From the NCBI RefSeq assembly GCF_031127835.1, contig NZ_JARXHX010000004.1:186001-250000 (forward strand): a DNA stretch of 64,000 nt. Reading direction: 5' to 3'. Source of the stretch: Pelagicoccus sp. SDUM812002. GTDB taxonomy: Bacteria > Verrucomicrobiota > Verrucomicrobiia > Opitutales > Opitutaceae. Positions 46,241 through 54,403 of the stretch are shown here, piece after piece. Within the stretch, counting starts at the first letter, position 1. The number at the start of each line of letters is the position of its first letter. The translations under genes and the position numbers were made by a program. The notes under the pieces were generated by a model. The model did no database searches. It worked only from the letters and a program-made list of their open reading frames with translations, and was not told the origin of the DNA.

Positions 46241-47605
46241 TTATTGGGCCGTCTCCCGCTTTATCCCGCTGCTCTTCAAGCGTATCATTGCGAAGAAAAA
46301 AACGGCGACGGCAAGGATTGAAAAATATGTGGGTCCCCATGCGAAGACAGTTTGGAAAAGGGTTTTGCTGACTTCCTCATCTGGCAACGACGCAATTTGG
46401 TCGCTCTCCCGAAGCCGGGCAATCGAAGCCGCGTAAATGTATCCGATTACGCCATACGCTAGATTAAAAGATAGTCCCTTGAAGCTTAGCACGGTGGCTC
46501 GGTGCCTTGAGTCGGTGATTTGGTTCAGGTAGTGGCTTACGAAGAATCCGTTTAGGAATATGCCGCCGTACACAAGGATCATAGGCAGAGCTCCCCAGAA
46601 AGGAATGAATTGGGACATAACCCAAAGTCCAACCGAGATAGTGAGAGCAAGGGCTATGAAATTGAAGGCTTTGCTGCGTCCATCCACCATCTTTTCGCCG
46701 AGCTTCGGCATGATGGTGCCGAGGAGGGCGAGCCCGGCTCCGATGAAGCCATAGCTGAACTCTGGTAAGTCGATCTGCCGGTAGTATTCACTATTCAAGG
46801 TCAGCACCATGCGTACGACGTGGTCGAAGAGCATGCCGGCGCAAATGATCACGAAGGCGAGGGGCGTTTTCAGGATCCAGTTGCCAGCCTCTAGTGTGTT
46901 GGTGAACGATTTCTTTACGGTCGCCCAAGAATGTCTCACTGGCTCGGTGCCGCTCGTCTCTCGCATGCCAAGCGTCGTAATGACTGCGAGAATACCGAGG
47001 CCGAGTGTTCCAAGTATCGGAAGTCGCATTGCTGTGGATTTGGTCAGCTCCCATTCGACCCCGAAGAATTGGATGATCGCATTTAGCTTATCAACGTCGT
47101 AAAGAATAGCACCGGTGCTCATTGCGATCACAAAAGCGATTGACTGGAAACGCATCTGCCGTTCCAACACCTTGCCCCACATTTCTTCGAGACCTCTCTC
47201 TTTGAGCGAGTCAAACGCTAGGGCCTCGTCGGCACCGCTAGCCGCAGCTTCAGCAGCACCACTCAGGATGCGGTTGGCTAGGAAAAGATAGAAGACGACC
47301 TGTGAATTGCCGATCGGTGCGAATGCGATGAGCAGCATCTCTGCCACCATGATGAAGGCGGAGAGTACCACGAGATTGCGTCGTCCAATGGTATCTGCCA
47401 ACGCTCCAGATGGGACTTCAAGCAGCACTATCGTGATCGCCCAAACTGCATTCAATATGGCGAACTGCTCGAGCGTGAGTCCGAAATCAAGAAAGAGTAT
47501 CGTAAAGATCGGGTAGTAGAAGCGGGCGTTGAATAGGAGGCGGAACGCAATGAAGCGTTTGACGTTGGAGAGGGCCAGCGGATCTTGCTTGGAGGAATCT
47601 TGCAC
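46241..47605 (-). CDS. MFS transporter
   Basis: The 454 residues contain about twelve hydrophobic helices in two halves with the MFS loop ALADTIGRRNLVVLSAFIMV (a GX3DRXGRR-type motif A) after the second helix. The region is in the style of drug/H+ antiporters or nucleoside permeases; the substrate is unknown. The N-terminal part reads RLLFNARFYYPIFTILFLDF. The start is a GTG at 47605. It is convergent with the 336-residue gene at a two-base distance, and the microprotein terminator lies immediately upstream. Confidence 0.85.
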   Translation of the reverse strand: MQDSSKQDPLALSNVKRFIAFRLLFNARFYYPIFTILFLDFGLTLEQFAILNAVWAITIVLLEVPSGALADTIGRRNLVVLSAFIMVAEMLLIAFAPIGNSQVVFYLFLANRILSGAAEAAASGADEALAFDSLKERGLEEMWGKVLERQMRFQSIAFVIAMSTGAILYDVDKLNAIIQFFGVEWELTKSTAMRLPILGTLGLGILAVITTLGMRETSGTEPVRHSWATVKKSFTNTLEAGNWILKTPLAFVIICAGMLFDHVVRMVLTLNSEYYRQIDLPEFSYGFIGAGLALLGTIMPKLGEKMVDGRSKAFNFIALALTISVGLWVMSQFIPFWGALPMILVYGGIFLNGFFVSHYLNQITDSRHRATVLSFKGLSFNLAYGVIGYIYAASIARLRESDQIASLPDEEVSKTLFQTVFAWGPTYFSILAVAVFFFAMIRLKSSGIKRETAQ

Positions 47606-47667
47606 AGTGGTAGGAGGTTGGTTGGCTACCTCTACGCTGAGTTGTGGCGCTTGATTGTCGGTGGACC

Positions 47668-47699
47668 AAAAAAAGACCGCTCTATCTGTGAGAGCGGCC
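47668..47699 (-). terminator. Terminator following the 35-aa microprotein gene
   Basis: Read leftward, GCCGCTCT pairs with AGAGCGGT across CACAGAT, then CTTTTTTT. It lies about 40 bases beyond the stop of the small ORF at 47738 and about 60 before the MFS start. Confidence 0.8.
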
Positions 47700-47737
47700 T
47701 CCTTTTAAATCGAGGTTTGGGATAGCTGATCTTTTTC

Positions 47738-47845
47738 CTATGCGACCAACGAGCGGGCAATTGTCCAGAGTGAGTCTACCACGTAAATCCAGATGAAGAT
47801 CGCGGAGATCATGAGGGAAATGATGCCGAACATGTTGAATCTCAT
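47738..47845 (-). CDS. Candidate 35-residue membrane microprotein
   Basis: A short leftward ORF starts ATG AGA TTC and encodes MRFNMFGIISLMISAIFIWI, followed by YVVDSLWTIARSLVA. It is one hydrophobic helix with a basic start and an amphipathic end, typical of single-pass small membrane proteins. It sits 88 bases downstream of the RluA-type gene on the same strand and has its own intrinsic terminator. No clear Shine-Dalgarno sequence is visible upstream, which is the main doubt. Function is unknown. Confidence 0.5.
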   Translation of the reverse strand: MRFNMFGIISLMISAIFIWIYVVDSLWTIARSLVA

Positions 47846-47933
47846 GTTCGGATTAGAACCGATTTGACCTGTTAAATAAAGTGTAAATTCACAATCGCTT
47901 TACAGATAGGGGATTGGAGTAGAGTGCTCTCCC

Positions 47934-48722
47934 TTAAACGCTTCGGAGGATATCGTCTAACGCCTCGGTGGAAAGGCCGAGTTTTTCGCGGCAGAAATCG
48001 ACCAAATCTGTAGTCAGAGGCGCAATGTAGGTCTCCGGTCCCGTCTCGATGTCGAATATCATCCGATAGGCATGTAAGGCATGACGATTGATCGGAAGGA
48101 TCTCCGCCATCTTTTTGGTCCAACCATCTTCGATGAAATCGAGGAATAGGCCTTCGTCGGGTCCGTAGAGCTTGTCGCCGACGATTGGGTGCCCGATGTG
48201 CAGGGCGTGAGCGCGGATTTGGTGCTTTCGACCAGTGATAGGATCGACCTTGGCAAGGGTGTAGTGTCCGTTGCTGTGCAAGGGTGTGTACTTCGTCTGG
48301 GCCTCTTGACGTCTACCGTCGTGGCGAACTGTGTTTTTCGCTCGCACGATGCTTTGTGTGTCGGGGCCAAGTGGAGCGTCGACGAGGACTTCTTTAGTGA
48401 GCTCTCCTTCTACGATGGCGAGATAGGTTTTCTCTACCTTGCGCTGCTCGAACGCCATCTGCAAGTGGCGTGCCTTGAGGCGGTGCTTGGCGAAGAGCAC
48501 GATGCCGCTCGTCTCGCGATCGAGACGGGAAACGAGGTGAGAGCGATCGGACTGGAGGTATTCGCGGCATGCTCCCGCGAGGGAGGACCAAGGGCCCTGC
48601 TTGGACGGGTGGCACACCAGCAGGGCCGGCTTGTTGACCAAGATGACATGGTCGTCGTTTTGTAGGATCCAATCCTCGAGTTCTTCAGGCGTTACGAGCC
48701 ATCCCCATTCTGTTGCGGGCAT
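47934..48722 (-). CDS. RluA-family pseudouridine synthase, no S4 domain
   Basis: The 262 residues lack the N-terminal S4 domain of the enzyme at 39083. They begin near ILQNDDHVILVNKPALLVCH and carry the catalytic Asp in HLVSRLDRETSGIVLFAKHR near residue 92. KVDPITGRKHQIRAHALHIG and HPIVGDKLYG follow. The ATG at 48722 (MPATEWGWLV) was chosen; a longer start at 48779 would overlap the SDR gene. The length suits RluA- or RluC-type enzymes that modify rRNA or tRNA; the exact site is unknown. Seven bases separate it from the SDR gene upstream on the same strand. Confidence 0.9.
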   Translation of the reverse strand: MPATEWGWLVTPEELEDWILQNDDHVILVNKPALLVCHPSKQGPWSSLAGACREYLQSDRSHLVSRLDRETSGIVLFAKHRLKARHLQMAFEQRKVEKTYLAIVEGELTKEVLVDAPLGPDTQSIVRAKNTVRHDGRRQEAQTKYTPLHSNGHYTLAKVDPITGRKHQIRAHALHIGHPIVGDKLYGPDEGLFLDFIEDGWTKKMAEILPINRHALHAYRMIFDIETGPETYIAPLTTDLVDFCREKLGLSTEALDDILRSV

Positions 48723-48729
48723 AAGTTTA

Positions 48730-49527
48730 CTAGTTGCTTGGATCGGAGCGAAAGCGTCGAATAAATTTTCCGGCCGCACGTGTGCGAAGCGAGAGTGGAA
48801 GGATAAAGACGAGCAGGGACAAAACTTTGTTTAACGTGCCCGTGGTCGTGAAGGTCCTGCGGCGTTCGAGGGCTTTCAATGCCATACTCGAAACTTGTTC
48901 GGGACTGTGGGAATAACCCGCAGGGACGACTCGCTTCGCGAAACCGGCTCGCTTGAAGAATTCCGTTTTCGTGGGGCCGGGGCAGACCGCAATCGCATGG
49001 GCGGCGGTGCCGCGGAGTTCTTCGTTAAGGGCGAGGGTCCAGCTGAGTACGAAAGCTTTGCTTGCCCCGTAGGTCGCAAGGTAGGGAGTCGGTTGGAAAG
49101 CCGAGGTAGAGGCGATGTTCATAATCGCTCCACCGCGTTTCTTAATCAAAGGTAGCAGTCGGGTGGTGAGCTCGACCAAGGCGCATACGTTCACCTCGAG
49201 AAGCTCCAGGTGTTCGGCCGGAGAATTCCTTCCCAAGTCGCCGTAGATTCCGAAGCCGGCATTATTAACGAGAAGTATTGGGCCTTGTTGGGTGGAGTCA
49301 CTTATGCGTCGCTCAAGATCGTCTAATACCCGAATGCGGCAGGCTCGATCCGCTAGGTCGCACTCAAGGTGAACTCTCTTCGGGTCGTTGTAAAAAGATG
49401 CCGGAATCCGACGAGAAAGATTGAAAAGCGACGCTTCCGGATCTAGCTTCGAAATATCCTCGATGATTGATTTTCCAATCCCAGACGAACCTCCAGTCAC
49501 TATGACTAGGTTGTATTTAGAGCCCAT
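48730..49527 (-). CDS. Short-chain dehydrogenase/reductase
   Basis: SDR enzymes oxidise or reduce alcohols and ketones with NAD(P). The 265 residues show the cofactor motif VTGGSSGIGKSI near residues 10-21, the structural NNAGFGIYGD (NNAG), the catalytic Ser around IASTSAF and the YxxxK pair in YGASKAFVLSW. After the core, residues 235-255 are hydrophobic (VLSLLVFILPLSL), so it may attach to the membrane. The substrate is unknown. It is the first of a pair with the RluA gene and is divergent from hpf. Confidence 0.88.
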   Translation of the reverse strand: MGSKYNLVIVTGGSSGIGKSIIEDISKLDPEASLFNLSRRIPASFYNDPKRVHLECDLADRACRIRVLDDLERRISDSTQQGPILLVNNAGFGIYGDLGRNSPAEHLELLEVNVCALVELTTRLLPLIKKRGGAIMNIASTSAFQPTPYLATYGASKAFVLSWTLALNEELRGTAAHAIAVCPGPTKTEFFKRAGFAKRVVPAGYSHSPEQVSSMALKALERRRTFTTTGTLNKVLSLLVFILPLSLRTRAAGKFIRRFRSDPSN

Positions 49528-49586
49528 ACGTTTTGCTCTGAATTGCTGGGGCTTTCCATCGAAAACCTAATAACCAAAGGAGTATC

Positions 49587-49958
49587 ATGTACACTGAGAA
49601 CAACCACGACCTAATTATCACCGGTATCCATATGGATCTGACTGAGGCAATCAAGCAGAGCGTCACGGATAAGGTGGAACGACTCTTCAGGCATGAGGAG
49701 CGCATCATACGGGTCAAGGTTGAACTAGAATGCGTCTACGGAAAGGGTGGTAGCGAGCACGAGTTCATCGCGAAAGGTCACATTGAGATCAATGGTCCGT
49801 CGATGAACGTCTCTGTGGCAGACCCTGATTGCTACAAAGCGGTAGATCTGCTTGTCGACAAGCTTGATCGCATGCTGCGCCGCCGCTCACGCCTCCAGAG
49901 AGTCAAGCGTAAGGACACGCACGAAGTCGATATCCCGGCAAGCTTGCCGAAAGTCTAG
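49587..49958 (+). CDS. hpf: Ribosome hibernation-promoting factor (short HPF/YfiA family)
   Basis: HPF binds 30S near the decoding centre and stabilises inactive ribosomes in stationary phase. The 123 residues have the S30AE-domain pattern: DLIITGIHMDLTEAIKQSVT, KVERLFRHEERIIRVKVELE and VSVADPDCYKAVDLLVDKLD, ending in a basic tail (RRRSRLQRVKRKD). It is the short form, lacking the long HPF dimerisation domain. A good ribosome-binding site (AAAGGAG) lies nine bases before the ATG. A strong terminator follows. Confidence 0.94.
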   Translation: MYTENNHDLIITGIHMDLTEAIKQSVTDKVERLFRHEERIIRVKVELECVYGKGGSEHEFIAKGHIEINGPSMNVSVADPDCYKAVDLLVDKLDRMLRRRSRLQRVKRKDTHEVDIPASLPKV

Positions 49959-49993
49959 GCTTCTCAATTAAGGTAATACACAAATTTAAGGAG

Positions 49994-50028
49994 ACCGCCC
50001 GGTGGAAATCGGGCGGTTTATTTTTTTT
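49994..50028 (+). terminator. Intrinsic terminator of hpf
   Basis: ACCGCCC pairs with GGGCGGT across a 10-base loop, then TTATTTTTTTT. It lies 35 bases after the stop codon. Confidence 0.9.
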
Positions 50029-50105
50029 GAAAAAAGTCCTTGTCAGGAGGAGCTAAAGCTACTTTCTTCCTGACCCTGATCGCCACTACGGCGGTTACCA
50101 CTGAA

Positions 50106-50182
50106 GCGGGGTTAGCTCAATTGGATAGAGCACCTGACTACGAATCAGGAGGTTAGGGGTTCGACTCCCTTACTCCGTGCCA
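50106..50182 (+). tRNA. tRNA-Arg (anticodon ACG)
   Basis: The 77-base sequence folds as a normal cloverleaf with the 3' CCA encoded. The acceptor GCGGGGT pairs with ACTCCGT (two GU pairs). The D arm is GCTC...GAGC. The anticodon arm CCTGA-CTACGAA-TCAGG gives anticodon ACG, which is deaminated to ICG to read CGU/CGC/CGA. The T arm is AGGGG-TTCGACT-CCCTT with one GU pair. The gene lies between hpf and the leftward NUDIX gene; no other tRNA was seen in the window. Confidence 0.95.
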
Positions 50183-50190
50183 CTTCAGAC

Positions 50191-50216
50191 GGCTGCTTAT
50201 CGCAAGATAAGCCGCC
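50191..50216 (+). other. GNRA-loop hairpin after tRNA-Arg
   Basis: GGCTGCTTATC pairs with GATAAGCCGCC (one mismatch) around a GCAA tetraloop. The following bases are GTTGTTGTG rather than a T-run, so it may be a weak terminator, a processing signal or a stable 3' end for the tRNA precursor. Confidence 0.6.
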
Positions 50217-50256
50217 GTTGTTGTGTCCAAATGCTGGATACGACTGCGTCACGCTC

Positions 50257-50697
50257 CTAGTAATCCAGCTCCTTGCGGAACTTAAGCCAGAAGTGCACCA
50301 AATAGTGAATACGAGCAGCGCAGTTTGCCAATGGCCGCTCGAGGTCCCAAAGCGGGATCCATGCGCAATGTTCGATGCCTTCGTCGCGTTGCGGTTCGAA
50401 TGACGTTTTCGAGCCTGTGTACTGGATCAGGAACCAGCGGGTCTCTTTAAGCGACTTCGTTTTTGCGTATTTCGAAATGTGTACGGTGGGTATCAACTCG
50501 GTCAATACGCTTAGTTTGTCGGGGTCGAGGCCAGTTTCCTCAGCGGTTTCCTGCAGCGCTGTTTTTGAGGCGGATTTTCCCCGATCTATCAAGCCTTTGG
50601 GTAAGTCCCATTTCCCGTCTTTGAAGATGAAAAGGATCCGATCGTTTTTGTCGATGGTGAGTCCACCAGCGGCTTCGACTTTGCCTAGTTTATGCAT
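50257..50697 (-). CDS. NUDIX hydrolase with divergent NUDIX box
   Basis: The 146 residues begin with EAAGGLTIDKNDRILFIF and have the NUDIX region WDLPKGLIDRGKSASKTALQ then ETAEETGLD. Compared with the consensus GX5EX7REUXEEXGU, the first Glu is Lys and the Arg of RE is Gln, while the metal-binding EE pair is kept. Members with this layout often act on diadenosine polyphosphates, ADP-ribose or diphosphoinositol-like substrates, but none can be assigned. The start overlaps the end of the PPK2 gene by eight bases, indicating one transcript and translational coupling. Confidence 0.82.
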   Translation of the reverse strand: MHKLGKVEAAGGLTIDKNDRILFIFKDGKWDLPKGLIDRGKSASKTALQETAEETGLDPDKLSVLTELIPTVHISKYAKTKSLKETRWFLIQYTGSKTSFEPQRDEGIEHCAWIPLWDLERPLANCAARIHYLVHFWLKFRKELDY

Positions 50698-51547
50698 CGT
50701 AGAGGGCTTGCAAGGTTTCGAGTAGTTTGAATTGGCGATAGTTCAGGTTGTTGAATTGTACACCTTCGATGGTCTTGCTGTAGCGGGTTCGCGTCTTCTT
50801 CTTGGAGAGTGGCCGGAATTTCTTCCAACTGTCGTGGGGGATTGTGGTTAGGACGTACAGCATCGCTTTTAGCCGAGCTTCCAACTTGTTATTCGAGCCG
50901 ATGACGACCCAAGGGCTTTTCACTGACGAAGTGCGCTCGAACATCTGTTCTTTGTATTTGGTGAGAACGTCCCAATACTCGCGAACCTTTTCGTCGTTCG
51001 TGGAGTATTTCCAATACTTGAGGGGATTGGTGATACGTTCTTGGAAGCGGACCAGTTGGGTTTCTTTGCTGACGGACAGGTAGAGTTTTATGAGGATAAG
51101 ACCGTCGTCGATATGCTTTTCTTCCCAGTCGAGCACCTTGCTCATAAAATACTTGTACTGACTTTTTTTACAGTACCCCATGGTCGGCTCGATCATGGCT
51201 CGGTTGTACCAGGAGCGGTCGAAGAATACTATTTCGCCAGGTTTTGGGAAATGCTTTTCATAGCGTCTGAACCAGTACTTGGATTCGCCCGGGGTGGGAA
51301 TGCCAAGCTCTACGACGCGCAAGTCCTTGGGCATCATGTACTCGATGAAGCGCTTGATGGACGATCCTTTGCCAGCGGCGTCCCTTCCTTCGAAAACGAT
51401 TGCGACCCGCTTATTGTTTTCCACGACCCAGTGCTGCATTTTAAGGAGCTCAATTTGTAGAGCCTCCTTTTCCTGCTTATAGGTCGGGTAGTCTATGTTA
51501 CGGTAGAAATTGAAGAACTTGCTCTTTACGAAGTCGTATTTCGGCAT
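50690..51547 (-). CDS. Polyphosphate kinase 2 (PPK2)
   Basis: PPK2 enzymes transfer phosphate between polyphosphate and nucleoside mono- or diphosphates. The 285 residues have the Walker A-like AIVFEGRDAAGKGSSIKRFI near residues 49-68, the lid motif VFFDRSWYNRAMIEP near 108-122 and the conserved WVVIGSNNKLEARL. The length matches class I single-domain PPK2, which favours ADP/GDP phosphorylation. The overlapping NUDIX gene suggests a paired role in nucleotide or polyphosphate balance. Confidence 0.93.
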   Translation of the reverse strand: MPKYDFVKSKFFNFYRNIDYPTYKQEKEALQIELLKMQHWVVENNKRVAIVFEGRDAAGKGSSIKRFIEYMMPKDLRVVELGIPTPGESKYWFRRYEKHFPKPGEIVFFDRSWYNRAMIEPTMGYCKKSQYKYFMSKVLDWEEKHIDDGLILIKLYLSVSKETQLVRFQERITNPLKYWKYSTNDEKVREYWDVLTKYKEQMFERTSSVKSPWVVIGSNNKLEARLKAMLYVLTTIPHDSWKKFRPLSKKKTRTRYSKTIEGVQFNNLNYRQFKLLETLQALYDA

Positions 51548-51651
51548 TGTCGATGGTCGTTGTTGAAACGTCGAATCTGTGCCTCCGGTATATTTGCATG
51601 CAAACCTGAACCACTTAGGCAGGCGTATTGTAACACAATCGTGTCAGTATT

Positions 51652-52506
51652 CTAGGCTTCCCAGCGAGCGTAAAGTCCGCATGGGAGGGTGTTTAAAGTA
51701 CCAGAAATGGGGAGGCCCACTTCGCCCGAGCTAACGTTTCCTTGGAAGGCTGACATCGATTCGCGTAATAAGTTTCCAACTACGGTTGGCGAAACTCCGG
51801 TCGTATAAGCATTGACGAGGAAGAAGAGACCCGACGAGTCGAATATTTTAGTGCACTTCTGTAGTAACCCGTAGAGATCTCGCTCGAACTGCCAGACTTC
51901 GCCTTTGCTGCCGCGACCGTAGGAGGGTGGGTCCATGATGATACCCTGATACTTTGTGCCGCGGCGAATTTCGCGTTCCACGAACTTCATGCAGTCGTCG
52001 ACGATGTAGCGGATGGGTGCTTCGCTGAGGTTGCTTAGGGCCGCGTTCTCTCGGCACCAGGCTACCATGCCTTTTGCCGCGTCGACGTGGCAAACCTCTG
52101 CGCCGGCGGCTGCAGCAGCGACAGTCGCACCACCAGTGTAGCCGAAGAGGTTGAGTACCTTTGCCGGCTTGGGAGAATCTTTGATTTTTTTGCCAAACCA
52201 ATCCCAGTTGACTGCTTGCTCAGGGAACAGGCCGGTATGCTTAAAGTTGGTTGGACGTATTTTGAAGCGTCGATCTTTATATTTTATGATCCAGCTTTCG
52301 GGTAGGCTTTTGCGGTAGTCCCAGTTGCCTCCCCCTTTGGAGCTACGCTGGTAGAGGGCGTCATACTTCCCCCAGTCGGGGGTAGCCCTTGGCCAAATGA
52401 CTTGAGGGTCAGGACGCACGAGGACGACGTCGCCCCAGCGTTCCTTTTTCATGCCTTCGCCGCATTCGAGGATTTCGTAATCCTCCCATTTATTCGCGAG
52501 AATCAT
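51652..52506 (-). CDS. Class I SAM-dependent methyltransferase (RlmI/RlmK-like C-terminal type)
   Basis: The 284 residues have a short N-terminal beta part (VVLVRPDPQVIWPRATPDWG) and a Rossmann methyltransferase with motif I VLNLFGYTGGATVAAAAAGA near residues 119-138. The post-I acid is in EVCHVDAAKGMV and the IMDPPSYGRGSKG stretch follows, with NPPY/DPPS-type catalytic residues as in rRNA cytosine methyltransferases. The PUA domain of RlmI is absent. The target is probably rRNA or another nucleic acid, inferred from the DPPS motif. It lies 30 bases after hpt on the same strand. Confidence 0.82.
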   Translation of the reverse strand: MILANKWEDYEILECGEGMKKERWGDVVLVRPDPQVIWPRATPDWGKYDALYQRSSKGGGNWDYRKSLPESWIIKYKDRRFKIRPTNFKHTGLFPEQAVNWDWFGKKIKDSPKPAKVLNLFGYTGGATVAAAAAGAEVCHVDAAKGMVAWCRENAALSNLSEAPIRYIVDDCMKFVEREIRRGTKYQGIIMDPPSYGRGSKGEVWQFERDLYGLLQKCTKIFDSSGLFFLVNAYTTGVSPTVVGNLLRESMSAFQGNVSSGEVGLPISGTLNTLPCGLYARWEA

Positions 52507-52538
52507 CGTTCTTAGTATCAGTCGGCTACTCGGGTCGC

Positions 52539-53114
52539 CTAAGTGTGAGTCGCTGCGTCTTGGAGCTCTTTTCTCAGAACACCTATGCAGGGAAGGCTGC
52601 GATAGCGTTCGGCAAAGTCTAGGCCATAGCCGACGACGAATTGGTCCGGAATGCTAAAGCCGCAGAAGTCGGCCGAGAAATCCTTTTCATGCCGTGCAGG
52701 CTTGTCCAGAAGGACGCAGGTCTTGAGCGAAGCTGGCGAGAGTTTTTCGAGGTGGGCAATGATCGCCTTGAGCGTGTTTCCGGAATCAAGTATGTCGTCA
52801 ACAACGAGAACGTGATGATCCTTTATATCCGTTTTTAGGGGATTGGTGATCCGCGGCGGCGTTTGCGCAGCGGTCGCGTTTCCGTAGGACTCGGCTCGCA
52901 GGCAATCCAAGCGGGTTGGGAAATCGCAGGAGCGTATCAGGTCCGCAGTGAATATCAGGGCTCCGCTAAGTATCGAAACAATGGTTACATCTTTGCCCAG
53001 GTAATGTTCTGACAATTCGACGCCGAGCCCTGCCACTCGCGTTCTTATTTCCTCGCGCGAGACGAGGGTTGTTTCGAGGTCGGCCTCGCTGTAGCTGGGT
53101 TGGTTTATTTGCAT
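52539..53114 (-). CDS. hpt: Hypoxanthine phosphoribosyltransferase
   Basis: Hpt salvages hypoxanthine or guanine to IMP or GMP. The 191 residues carry the PRPP loop HVLVVDDILDSGNTLKAII near residues 98-116, with the family KPARHEKDFSADFCGFSIPD and QFVVGYGLDFAERYRSLPCI at the base-binding end. Its ATG directly follows the rpe stop (TAA-ATG with no gap), so they are translationally coupled. Length and motifs fit. Confidence 0.92.
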   Translation of the reverse strand: MQINQPSYSEADLETTLVSREEIRTRVAGLGVELSEHYLGKDVTIVSILSGALIFTADLIRSCDFPTRLDCLRAESYGNATAAQTPPRITNPLKTDIKDHHVLVVDDILDSGNTLKAIIAHLEKLSPASLKTCVLLDKPARHEKDFSADFCGFSIPDQFVVGYGLDFAERYRSLPCIGVLRKELQDAATHT

Positions 53115-53771
53115 TTAGTCGAGAGTCTCGATGTTCTTACGGAAAAGGGTGCGGTCAGATGATTTAAAGAAAGCAGTGCCAGCTACGAATGTATCCACAC
53201 CAGCCTTACGGCATAGTGGGGCATTGTCGGCGTTAATTCCACCGTCGACTTCGATTCGGAAATTGTGTCCACGTTCTTGGCGCCACGCGGCTAGCTGGGC
53301 GGTTTTCGCGAGCACGCCTTCTTGGAAAGATTGGCCCCCGAAGCCGGGCTGGACTGTCATTGCCAGTACGATGTCGACTTCGGATAAGTAGGGCTCCACG
53401 GCTGAAACTGAAGTGCTTGGGTTGAGGACGACGCCGCACTTCGCTCCCAAGTCTCGAATCTTCGAGAGGCAGGCGGATATGTCGTATTCCGGTTCGACGT
53501 GTATGGTCACTTGATCGGCACCTGCTTTGACGAAGAGCTCGACGAAATCCTGCGGGTTGTCGAGCATCAGGTGAACGTCGAGGAAAAGCTCCGTTTTAGG
53601 GCGCAGGTCGGCTACTATTTGAGGTCCGAAGGTCAGGTTGGGCACGAAGTGCCCGTCCATGATGTCGACGTGGAGCCAGGAACATCCGGCCCCTTCGACG
53701 CCTTTGATTTCCTCCGCGAGCCGAGTGTGGTCGGCCGCTAGCATAGATGGCGCTAGAATTGGTGTACCCAT
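53115..53771 (-). CDS. rpe: Ribulose-phosphate 3-epimerase
   Basis: Rpe interconverts ribulose 5-phosphate and xylulose 5-phosphate in the pentose phosphate pathway. The 218 residues show ILAPSMLAADHTRLAEEIKG, the metal ligands in WLHVDIMDGHFVPNLTFGP, LDVHLMLDNP, LAMTVQPGFGGQSFQEGVL and EVDGGINADNAP. The ATG at 53771 begins three codons into the open frame and suits the family start. It is directly followed by hpt. Confidence 0.95.
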   Translation of the reverse strand: MGTPILAPSMLAADHTRLAEEIKGVEGAGCSWLHVDIMDGHFVPNLTFGPQIVADLRPKTELFLDVHLMLDNPQDFVELFVKAGADQVTIHVEPEYDISACLSKIRDLGAKCGVVLNPSTSVSAVEPYLSEVDIVLAMTVQPGFGGQSFQEGVLAKTAQLAAWRQERGHNFRIEVDGGINADNAPLCRKAGVDTFVAGTAFFKSSDRTLFRKNIETLD

Positions 53772-53847
53772 TGAGCGCACCTTAGTCGTCGTATGACGCG
53801 ATGCTCAAGTCTAGACGCTTGGAATTTGTGTAAGGCTAGCTACTCAC

Positions 53848-54354
53848 TCACCAAAGGTCTACGAGCGATTGGGCGACGCGATCGGCAATCTGGCGACTGA
53901 TCTCTGGGACGGCATGGTATTCAGCATCTACCAAACCGCTTTCGGTGTAGACATCTTGAGTAATGGAGAGTGGACGGGATTCGAAAAAGTACTGTCCAGA
54001 TCCGTCGCCTTTTCTAAGGCTGATTTCGAGTTCGACTAGGATCTCGAACTTTCTACCGCGTCCCACGTCGGAGGCGGATACTGCGGCGATGTTTCTTCGA
54101 ATTTCGAGAATGGAAATTTCCAACGTAGCATCCGCAGTGTTCCCGGAAGCTAGGGAAAGGTCCCCGCTACTCTGAATGGCTTGGCGGAGTGCGGCGTTCA
54201 GCGGACCTTCCAGTTGTGGAAGATTAGAATAGTTCTGGGGAGGAGCTACGTATATGCTGCTGTACGGCAATGTGACAGGGTTGCCCATCTGGTATGTTGC
54301 GCATCCCCCAAGTAGGATGGATGCGATGAACCCGAATAATACTAGCGTACGCAT
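53848..54354 (-). CDS. LptE-like outer-membrane lipoprotein
   Basis: LptE plugs LptD during LPS insertion into the outer membrane. The 168 residues start with a lipoprotein signal (LVLFGFIASILLGGC, Cys near 18). A domain with IYVAPPQNYSNLPQLEGPLN, LEISILEIRRNIAAVSASDV and a closing helix SRQIADRVAQSLVDLW follows. This alpha/beta pattern, with the early strand after a short linker and the terminal helix, suits the LptE family, though identity by eye is loose. It lies 49 bases after the BamD-like gene on the same strand. Confidence 0.78.
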   Translation of the reverse strand: MRTLVLFGFIASILLGGCATYQMGNPVTLPYSSIYVAPPQNYSNLPQLEGPLNAALRQAIQSSGDLSLASGNTADATLEISILEIRRNIAAVSASDVGRGRKFEILVELEISLRKGDGSGQYFFESRPLSITQDVYTESGLVDAEYHAVPEISRQIADRVAQSLVDLW

Positions 54355-54403
54355 GAGTGATGGATTCGAGATTTTGATCCGTGGCGTTGGCAAGATCCTA
54401 GAA

